Source: Shimia_B sp038528385 (GTDB taxonomy: Bacteria > Pseudomonadota > Alphaproteobacteria > Rhodobacterales > Rhodobacteraceae). From it: 64,000 nt of DNA. The notes beneath the pieces are model-generated. The model was not told the DNA's origin. It saw only the letters and a list, made by a program, of their open reading frames with translations, and did not search any database. The position numbers were made by a program, and so were the translations under genes. This document shows, in pieces, positions 18,176-23,512 of this stretch. Location of the stretch: contig JBCBET010000001.1 of the NCBI GenBank assembly GCA_038528385.1, positions 877,630-941,629 of the forward strand. The letters run 5' to 3'. Position 1 is the stretch's first letter; each line of letters opens with the position of its first letter.

Positions 18176-18736
18176 TTATTCAATCAGTTTTTTCTCTGGA
18201 TCGATGTTGCGACCGCGCAAAAAATGTCTCAGGAGATAGGCATGCCATGGGACTTGATAGACCTCGCCTTTTTGATTTTTTGAGATCGCAACCTCGTTAT
18301 GACAAATTATGTCCAGCCAGCTAAATTTCTGCGGCTCATCGTCCTCAATTGAGATTCTCTGAGCGGACAGGTCTTCAATTAGATCCTGACTGATGAGTCT
18401 CTTGGTGGCAAGGGTGCGCTCAATGCCGGCAAACGCAGACGCAAAGCGTGCATGTTGTGTGGCTTTGGTTGAAAATTGCCCCACAACACCGAGAATTTGA
18501 GCCCCGGCTATGAGCAGCGTTGCGTAAATCTCAAAACTCAAAACAGTTGGCGACGATAGTAATGCTACCGCAGCAGCGCTTGACGATAGCAATGAGATGA
18601 AATTCACGCCATTTGACAGCATCTGGAAAAAGGCCTGGCGCGACTTGTGATAGATAATAGACCGCTTGGTGTGCCAATCCAACTCATACGCTAAATCAAG
18701 AAGCTCTTCATGCGAGGTGGCTGAGACGTCATTCAT
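18176..18736 (-). CDS. SLATT-like two-TM membrane protein
   Basis: A 186-residue protein starting MNDVSATSHEELL. Residues ~24-75 hold two hydrophobic segments (MLSNGVNFISLLSSSAAAVALL and IYATLLIAGAQILGVVGQF) preceded by a conserved-looking HTKRSIIYHKSRQAFF and followed by a long amphipathic helix with R and E residues. This plan (short N-terminal helix, two TMs, long cytosolic helix) is that of SLATT proteins, which are predicted pore-forming effectors in nucleotide-signalled conflict systems. The family call is from pattern only. Its ATG lies inside the end of the HTH gene (8-base overlap ATGAATGA), showing strong coupling. DNA here is clearly AT-richer than either flank. Confidence 0.6.
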   Translation of the reverse strand: MNDVSATSHEELLDLAYELDWHTKRSIIYHKSRQAFFQMLSNGVNFISLLSSSAAAVALLSSPTVLSFEIYATLLIAGAQILGVVGQFSTKATQHARFASAFAGIERTLATKRLISQDLIEDLSAQRISIEDDEPQKFSWLDIICHNEVAISKNQKGEVYQVPWHAYLLRHFLRGRNIDPEKKLIE

Positions 18737-19109
18737 CTTTTTCTCCGTCTTTCGGCCGCTTGGGTGCAGCCACAGTTTCCCGCACGCCGCGGTTTTGACG
18801 CGTCGACAACTTAAGCTCCTCTCCCTCACTACGAAGTTTGCGCGACCTTGCCCTTAAGTCAACTTGAACCGGCGTCTGCAGCCCTTTGAAGGACAAAACT
18901 GGCCTCTTGCCAGCTCTCGAAAGCCGCACCTCACGGTACGCAAGTACCTTTGCGCTGCTTTCCAAGGAAAGGTAAACACCAGTGCCATTTTCACCGCGAC
19001 TGTACACCAAGCCAGGAATCTGCTGGACTAGCTTGTCCAGCTTTTGTGGTGACATGTCATAGGCCTTGGCGATTTCTTTTCGACGAAAGAGTTTCTGGCT
19101 ATCTGACAT
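18729..19109 (-). CDS. Small helix-turn-helix protein paired with the SLATT-like gene
   Basis: About 126 residues. The N-terminal ~40 residues, FRRKEIAKAYDMSPQKLDKL plus VQQIPGLVYSR, look like a winged or MerR-like helix-turn-helix; the middle is beta-rich and the last 50 residues are very basic and lysine/arginine-rich (RARSRKLRSEGEELKLSTRQNR). Probably a DNA-binding regulator or sensor. The start is the ATG at 19109 with AAGG just before it, or a GTG at 19118. It forms a two-gene unit with the downstream SLATT-like gene. Not recognised as a named family; AT-richer than neighbouring DNA, suggesting horizontal origin. Confidence 0.6.
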   Translation of the reverse strand: MSDSQKLFRRKEIAKAYDMSPQKLDKLVQQIPGLVYSRGENGTGVYLSLESSAKVLAYREVRLSRAGKRPVLSFKGLQTPVQVDLRARSRKLRSEGEELKLSTRQNRGVRETVAAPKRPKDGEKDE

Positions 19110-19118
19110 CCTTAGCAC

Positions 19119-19402
19119 CCACCTGTCCCAGTGTTTCGGCTTTGTACTGTTCTTGCATTATTGTCCTACTCATCCGGTTCAAGCGTATCAACCATACGCC
19201 GGTGCACACGAACATTTTAAGTCCGATGCGGGTGCCAGTGAACCATGAAAGTAATGTGACGCTTTTGCAAAGGAATGGCGTTATCAAGAAAGCAAGCGTA
19301 GGCTAGGCTTCCGCCCGGCGTTCTCTTACCGCGTCGCAGGGTTGAAGCCCGGCCTAAGTCACCACATGCAATGAACGTTGCTACAGCAGCTGAAGAGGCA
19401 GG
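19119..19402. other. Intergenic region between HTH-SLATT unit and REP element
   Basis: Apart from the putative promoter, no gene is supported. A 62-codon frame on the minus strand here (19099-19287) runs into the HTH gene and does not look protein-like. The composition changes from AT-rich to GC-rich at about 19.3 kb, which marks the edge of the insertion. Confidence 0.4.
19155..19182 (-). promoter_or_regulatory. Putative promoter of the HTH-SLATT unit
   Basis: On the minus strand TTGAAC (19182-19177) and TAATGC (19160-19155) are separated by 16 bases, about 40 bases before the start codon. The match to a sigma70-type promoter is reasonable for -35 and weak for -10. Confidence 0.35.
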
Positions 19403-19462
19403 CGTAGGGTGCGCACCGCGCACCACCCATCCCCGACAACGGTGCGCTATGCGCACCCTACG
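19403..19462. repeat. REP-like palindromic element, copy 1
   Basis: Inverted repeat with 22-base arms (19403-19424 and 19441-19462; 20 of 22 positions pair) around a 16-base loop. Arms begin CGTAGGGTGCGCAC. It lies at the 3' end of the REP-associated transposase gene and its outer bases provide that gene's TAG stop codon (19460-19458). A second copy lies inside the gene. Confidence 0.85.
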
Positions 19463-20138
19463 GCTCCCCCGCCTCCATCTCCGGCACGGCGCCCTGCCAT
19501 TCCGCCTCCACCCGCCCCGCGCGCACATCCCGGTGGATCGACGAATACGGCCACTCCACCGCCCGCGCCACGAGCCCATGCTTGACCGGGGCGCTGCGCG
19601 CGTTCGGGGCTGAAACGGTCCACTGGACCGTTTCCGGGACGCCCCTCACCCAACAATACCGCACGCACGCCCCCAACGCGGCCTCATCGCGAACATGATG
19701 CTCCCAAAACCGCCGCTGCCAGATCCCCAGTTCCCGGCGTTTGACATGGGACGCCCGTAGGGTGCGCACTGCGCACCGCCCGTCCTCGACACCATGGTGC
19801 GCCGTGCGCACCCTACGAACCTCTCCGCTCGCCGTGACCACCACCTTCGTCTTAGGCCATCCGTGCTTCCTCAAGACCCCGCGCGAAAAATTCGATTTGA
19901 TCGCGCCCCATCGCTGCCCATACGCCCGGTCCCCGTCGGGCAGGCGCCACACAGCGTGGAGGTGATCGGGCAGCACCACCCACGCCAGGATCTCGAACGG
20001 GTGCGCCGCCTTCACCTCCGCCACCGCCGCGCGCAGCATCGCCACCTCGTCCACCAGAAGCGAGGCGCCGCGATGGGCGAGGCAGACCGTGAAGAAGACC
20101 GGGCGGCCGGACATGCGGGGGCGGAGGTATGAGCTCAT
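19458..20138 (-). CDS. REP-associated tyrosine transposase (RAYT, Y1_Tnp / IS200-like)
   Basis: A 226-residue HUH-type transposase related to TnpA of IS200/IS605 that processes REP palindromes. The N-terminal core has VFFTVCLAHRG, ILAWVVLPDHLHAVWRLPDGD (HxH metal motif HLH) and RWGAIKSNFSRG; the family block ELGIWQRRFWEHHVRDEAAL (C-terminal half) and VKHGLVARAVEWPYSSIHRDV complete it. Two stretches interrupt the family pattern in frame: RRVRTAHHGVEDGRCAVRTL is the translation of REP copy 2, and GVPETVQWTVSAPNARSA is the translation of another palindrome. The catalytic Tyr, expected on the helix after WxRRFWEH, may be the one in CVRYCW. Start ATG at 20138 after GAGGGTGCGGG. Confidence 0.85.
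   Translation of the reverse strand: MSSYLRPRMSGRPVFFTVCLAHRGASLLVDEVAMLRAAVAEVKAAHPFEILAWVVLPDHLHAVWRLPDGDRAYGQRWGAIKSNFSRGVLRKHGWPKTKVVVTASGEVRRVRTAHHGVEDGRCAVRTLRASHVKRRELGIWQRRFWEHHVRDEAALGACVRYCWVRGVPETVQWTVSAPNARSAPVKHGLVARAVEWPYSSIHRDVRAGRVEAEWQGAVPEMEAGEP
19589..19645. repeat. Second type of palindromic insert inside the RAYT gene
   Basis: Contains a perfect 23-base palindrome (19612-19634; arms GAAACGGTCCA / TGGACCGTTTC around one base), flanked by GGGGC / GCCCC that also pair. Its sequence is unrelated to the REP elements. It splits the family motif NPVKHGLV, replacing the usual CW-N-PVKHG junction with about 19 extra residues while keeping the frame. Confidence 0.75.
19756..19817. 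repeat. REP-like palindromic element, copy 2, inside the RAYT gene
   Basis: Inverted repeat with 22-base arms (19756-19777 and 19796-19817; 21 of 22 pair) and an 18-base loop. The arms match those of copy 1 except at a few central positions. It is read through in frame by the transposase gene and adds about 21 residues just before the RELGIWQRRFWEH block. Confidence 0.85.
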
Positions 20139-20207
20139 CCCGCACCCTCGCGCGACCATGGCAAACAAATCCTTAACGCGGCCCGGCGCCTGCCCTACCC
20201 TGCCGCC

Positions 20208-20504
20208 ATGATCATCGAGCACCTCACCGTCGCCATCCCCGCGGGCACGCAGGCCGCCTTCATCGCCCACGACGCCGCGGTCTGGACGGCCACGCTCTCC
20301 CGGCAGCCGGGCTTCATCGGGAAGGAGACCTGGGCGGAGGCCTCCGACCCCACGCGCATCCATCTCATCATCCGGTGGGAGACGCGGGCGCAGTGGAAAT
20401 CAATTTCCCCCGACCTCCTCGCCGCCACGGACCGGCGGATGGAGGCGGCTTTCGGCCACCCTGTCCCGGTGCTCAGCTGTGCAGATTGCGAGGTCATAGG
20501 GTGA
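20208..20504 (+). CDS. TIGR03792-like antibiotic-biosynthesis-monooxygenase-fold protein
   Basis: A 98-residue ferredoxin-like (ABM-type) protein. The pattern IEHLTVAIPAGTQAAFIAHDAAVWTATL, QPGFIGKETWAE, HLIIRWETRAQWKSI matches the TIGR03792 family, small proteins of unknown function found in cyanobacteria and proteobacteria. Two Cys near the end (SCADCEV) are unusual for the family and might bind a metal or form a disulphide. Divergent from the RAYT gene with a 70-base gap. Confidence 0.75.
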   Translation: MIIEHLTVAIPAGTQAAFIAHDAAVWTATLSRQPGFIGKETWAEASDPTRIHLIIRWETRAQWKSISPDLLAATDRRMEAAFGHPVPVLSCADCEVIG

Positions 20505-20650
20505 AGGCCCGCCCGGTTGCTGCCGCGAAGGCGCGTGTCGTGCCGAGACATGACTATATCGTGAATTTCGCGGGCCGGTCTGGCGCGCGTGTTAACGCCC
20601 GCGCGCCGACGGGCTGTACATACAAGGTGTGTACGGGATGTGTACGGGAT

Positions 20651-21247
20651 GTGCCTCCGCGCAGATCATGGAATTGGACGGCGTTAACGCAGGGCTTGCG
20701 CGCGGCACTGGGGCACCGCAAGGCCAGCATCGGGCACCTGGCACTCGCCGCCTTCGCCCTCACCGCGCCGCTCGCGCAGGCGCAATCGGCCGAGGAAATC
20801 GCGCTGGCCGCGGCCACGCTCAGCGCGCTCCAGGCGCCGTCCTTTGCGCAGGATCGGGAGTTCTGCGGCTATCTCGCCTATGACGAGACGGGCACCCTCG
20901 TGGCCACGCCCGCCACCCGCGGGGATCGCGACAGCTGCCTTTATGACGGGCCCGAGGATGGGCTCGTCATGGTGCTGAGCTACCACACCCACGGCCGCTT
21001 CGACACCGCCTATGCCGCTGAAGTTCCATCGGTTTCCGATATCGAGGCAGATGAGGACGAGGGCATCGACGGCTTCGTCGCCACCCCCGGCGGGCGGCTC
21101 TGGTACGTCGATACGACCGACATGGTGGTGCGCCAGCTCTGCGGGCTCGGATGCCTGCCGCAGGACCCGCGCTTCGTGCCCGGCGATGCGGGGCCCGTGG
21201 CGGCCTCCTACACCTACGCGGACCTCCTGGCCTACGAGAGCCACTGA
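20651..21247 (+). CDS. DUF4329 domain-containing exported protein
   Basis: Up to 198 residues. A signal peptide (GHLALAAFALTAPLAQAQ) precedes a DUF4329 domain of about 130 residues: EFCGYLAYDETGTLVATPATRG, LVMVLSYHTHGRFDTAYAAEVPSVSDIEAD, GIDGFVATPGGRLWYVD. The YHTHG plus later D residues recall JAB/MPN-like metalloprotease folds, but activity is not shown for the family. Four Cys in the mature part could form disulphides. The start is uncertain: GTG at 20651 or TTG at 20696, neither with a good ribosome site. Upstream lies a short tandem repeat of GTGTACGGGAT. Confidence 0.7.
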   Translation: MPPRRSWNWTALTQGLRAALGHRKASIGHLALAAFALTAPLAQAQSAEEIALAAATLSALQAPSFAQDREFCGYLAYDETGTLVATPATRGDRDSCLYDGPEDGLVMVLSYHTHGRFDTAYAAEVPSVSDIEADEDEGIDGFVATPGGRLWYVDTTDMVVRQLCGLGCLPQDPRFVPGDAGPVAASYTYADLLAYESH

Positions 21248-21317
21248 GCGAGCCACGCGGAGAGCCTTGGGGCGCGGCGCGGGAGATTCATGAAATTGAA
21301 ACAAATATCTGGGAGAC

Positions 21318-21326
21318 TTATCCACA
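21318..21326 (+). other. Single perfect DnaA box
   Basis: TTATCCACA, the consensus DnaA box, in the 110-base gap after the DUF4329 gene. Only one copy is seen and no AT-rich unwinding element or dnaA/dnaN genes are near, so it is not an origin; it may be a titration or regulatory site, or chance. Confidence 0.35.
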
Positions 21327-21359
21327 GGCTTGGGGGCCGTTTCGAGAAAGGCCTGTGCC

Positions 21360-21476
21360 ATGGTTACCGCCGGTATGAGTGTTTTGACCCTGACCTTCCT
21401 CTGCATCGCGCAGCTCATCGTGCGTGCCTGGGCCCACCGCGCCTTTCAGCGCGCCACCGGGTTTCGCGAGCGGTAA
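21360..21476 (+). CDS. Possible single-TM micropeptide
   Basis: A 38-codon frame (or 33 from the ATG at 21375): a hydrophobic segment LTLTFLCIAQLIV followed by a basic tail RAWAHRAFQRATGFRER. The layout of one membrane helix with a positively charged cytosolic end is seen in real small membrane proteins. No clear ribosome site. Support is weak and rests on composition only. Confidence 0.3.
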   Translation: MVTAGMSVLTLTFLCIAQLIVRAWAHRAFQRATGFRER

Positions 21477-21518
21477 GACCCGGTAGACGCGCCGTCTGTC
21501 GTCGCAGTCCCGGAGCGC

Positions 21519-22130
21519 TTAAGGCGCATCCCAATTTACATCGTCGGCAGCCTCGACGTGCAATGATCCGTCCGGCAGCGGCGCCATGAGCGCGGCCGCC
21601 GCGTCCTGATCGGCGCCGAGCCAGGCCGCGAATTGGTGCGGGAAGAGGATCACTCCCATCCGGTGGTGAATGTCGCGGACATCGCCGTTCGGGGGACAGG
21701 TGATCGTCGCCACCTGGGGCACGCTGAGCCCGCCGGGCGCCGCCCACACATCGTAGATCGCCGCGAAGGCGAGAGGCGTGCCTTGTGCGGCGCGGATGCG
21801 CCAGGCCTGCTTCTTGCGCGCCTCGCCGGTCCATTCGTACCAGCCATCCGCAGGCACCAGCGCGCGGTGTACGCCCTCGTAGGCGCTCTTGTCGAAGACG
21901 GTCTCGGAGCGCGCGTTCACGAGGACCTCCATTACCGGCCGCCCACGCGCGTTCTTGCGGCCCTGCGGGATCAGGCCCCAGCGCATCATGCGGGCCCCGC
22001 CGGCGGTGAGCGTCAGCACCTCCTGGCCCGGCGCCACGTTGCGGCGCGGCGGCTGCTCCGGCGCGCTGTCCACCCCCGCCCAGCGCGCGATCTCGGCGGC
22101 GGGCGTGGTGAGGAAAAGACGCCCCGGCAT
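21519..22130 (-). CDS. SOS response-associated peptidase family (HMCES/YedK-like), lacking Cys2
   Basis: A 203-residue SRAP-domain protein. Members form a thiazolidine crosslink to abasic sites in single-stranded DNA through Cys2, exposed after Met removal, and shield them from breakage. The other active-site blocks are present: LVNARSET (near 71), ALVPADGWYEWTG (near 91-103, catalytic Glu) and DIHHRM (near 153, His). However the N terminus reads MPGRLFLT instead of the usual MCGRF, so the crosslinking Cys is Pro. The start codon is clear in the DNA (ATGCCGGGGCG) and no nearby alternative restores Cys. It is 7 bases downstream of the tesA gene on the same strand. Confidence 0.85.
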   Translation of the reverse strand: MPGRLFLTTPAAEIARWAGVDSAPEQPPRRNVAPGQEVLTLTAGGARMMRWGLIPQGRKNARGRPVMEVLVNARSETVFDKSAYEGVHRALVPADGWYEWTGEARKKQAWRIRAAQGTPLAFAAIYDVWAAPGGLSVPQVATITCPPNGDVRDIHHRMGVILFPHQFAAWLGADQDAAAALMAPLPDGSLHVEAADDVNWDAP

Positions 22131-22137
22131 CAGCAGC

Positions 22138-22773
22138 TTACTCCACGGTCGCGATGAGCTCGAGCACCGCGGGACCCATATCCGCCACGATCTCCCTCAC
22201 GCCCGCCGCGGAAGGGTGGATGCCGTCGGCCTGGATGTATTCGCCGAGCTCGGCGGGCACGTCCGCCTGACCTTCGAAGACGGCGAAAAAGCTCGGGTAA
22301 AAGACCGCGCCGTAGGTTTCCGCCAGCTCGGGATAGAGCGCGTCGAAGGCCGCCTTGTAGTCCGGGCCATAATTCCCCGGCGCCTCCATGCCTACGAGCA
22401 GCACCTCGACCTCGGCCGCCTCTGCGGCCCGCAGGATCCCCTCGATGTTTTCCCGGCTCAGCTCTGGGGGGATACCGCGCAGCAGGTCATTGCCGCCCAG
22501 CGCCACGATCATCGCGTCCACCTCGGGCGTCAGCGTCCAACCCACGCGGGAGAGCCCGCCTTGCGTCGTGTCGCCGGAAACGCCCGCGTTGATCAGCTCC
22601 ACGTCCGCGCCCTGCGCGGCGAGCCAGTCCTCCATCTGTGGCACGAAACCCTGCGCCTCCGGCAGCCCGAAGCCCTGGGTGAGGCTGTCGCCGAGGGCCG
22701 CGATCGTCACCGATTGCGCGGCTGCCCCTGTGCCCACGCACAGAAATGCCGCCGTCAGAAAGTTGCGCATCAT
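22138..22773 (-). CDS. tesA: Arylesterase / lysophospholipase L1-like GDSL hydrolase
   Basis: A 211-residue periplasmic SGNH hydrolase. Signal peptide MMRNFLTAAFLCVGTGAAA; block I ALGDSLTQGFGL (catalytic Ser, ~26-37), block II GVSGDTTQGG (oxyanion Gly), block III VALGGNDLLRG (Asn), block V ADGIHPSAAG (Asp and His). The order tesA divergent from an ABC ATPase and an FtsX-type permease is the classic tesA-ybbA-ybbP arrangement. It hydrolyses acyl thioesters and esters in relatives. The start is one of two adjacent ATGs; the 41-base gap to the divergent ABC gene must hold both promoters. Confidence 0.9.
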   Translation of the reverse strand: MMRNFLTAAFLCVGTGAAAQSVTIAALGDSLTQGFGLPEAQGFVPQMEDWLAAQGADVELINAGVSGDTTQGGLSRVGWTLTPEVDAMIVALGGNDLLRGIPPELSRENIEGILRAAEAAEVEVLLVGMEAPGNYGPDYKAAFDALYPELAETYGAVFYPSFFAVFEGQADVPAELGEYIQADGIHPSAAGVREIVADMGPAVLELIATVE

Positions 22774-22813
22774 CACATTCACCCCATATCGCGCGATATC
22801 AGAGGAGCCTCCC

Positions 22814-23512
22814 ATGTCCGACCCCGTTCTGTCGCTCACCGACGTCTCGCTTTCGCTCAAGGGCAATGCCGGGATGGTCGATATCCTCCATGGCATCACG
22901 CTCGATGTGAGCCGGGGGGAGACGCTGGCGCTGGTGGGGCCGTCGGGCTCGGGCAAGTCTTCGCTCCTCATGGTCATGGGCGGGCTCGAACGCGCCACCG
23001 GAGGCCAGATCAAGGCACTTGGCCAGGATCTCAGCCCGATGAACGAGGACGCGCTCGCCCGCTTCCGCAGGGAGCATATGGGGGTGGTCTTCCAGTCCTT
23101 CCACCTGATCCCCACGATGACGGCGCTGGAAAACGTGGCCGTGCCGCTGGAGCTTTCGGGCGCGACGGATGCCTTCGAGCGCGCGGAAGCGGAGCTCGCG
23201 GCCGTGGGCCTCGGGCATCGAATGGGCCACTTCCCGGCGCAGATGTCGGGCGGGGAGCAGCAGCGCGTGGCGCTCGCCCGCGCCGCCGCGCCGCGCCCGG
23301 AGATCCTGCTTGCCGATGAGCCCACGGGCAATCTCGACGGCACGAACGGCGCCGCGATCACCGATCTCCTCTTCGGGCTGCAGGAACGGCACGGCGCGAC
23401 CCTCGTCCTCGTGACGCATTCGCCGGACCTCGCGGAGAAATGTTCCCGCGTGGTCCAGCTCCGCGACGGGCGCATCGAGGAGGCCGCGCAGGCGCTGGAA
23501 GCGGCGCAATGA
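22814..23512 (+). CDS. ybbA: ABC transporter ATP-binding protein (YbbA/LolD-like)
   Basis: A 232-residue ATPase of the MacB/LolD class. Walker A GPSGSGKSSL (~40-49), signature MSGGEQQRVALARA (~147-160), Walker B ILLADEPTGNLD (~168-179) and the switch His in VLVTHSPDLA. It pairs with the FtsX-like permease downstream, whose ATG overlaps its stop (ATGA). GAGGAG precedes the ATG at 22814. These transporters work mechanically in the periplasm, not by moving substrate through the membrane; the target in YbbAP systems is not settled. Confidence 0.9.
   Translation: MSDPVLSLTDVSLSLKGNAGMVDILHGITLDVSRGETLALVGPSGSGKSSLLMVMGGLERATGGQIKALGQDLSPMNEDALARFRREHMGVVFQSFHLIPTMTALENVAVPLELSGATDAFERAEAELAAVGLGHRMGHFPAQMSGGEQQRVALARAAAPRPEILLADEPTGNLDGTNGAAITDLLFGLQERHGATLVLVTHSPDLAEKCSRVVQLRDGRIEEAAQALEAAQ

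Noticed and set aside
19099..19287. 62-codon frame upstream of the HTH gene
   Set aside because: It covers the putative promoter, overlaps the HTH start in another frame and has no ribosome site.
21318..21326. Replication origin suggested by a perfect DnaA box
   Set aside because: Only one box, no AT-rich element and no origin genes nearby.
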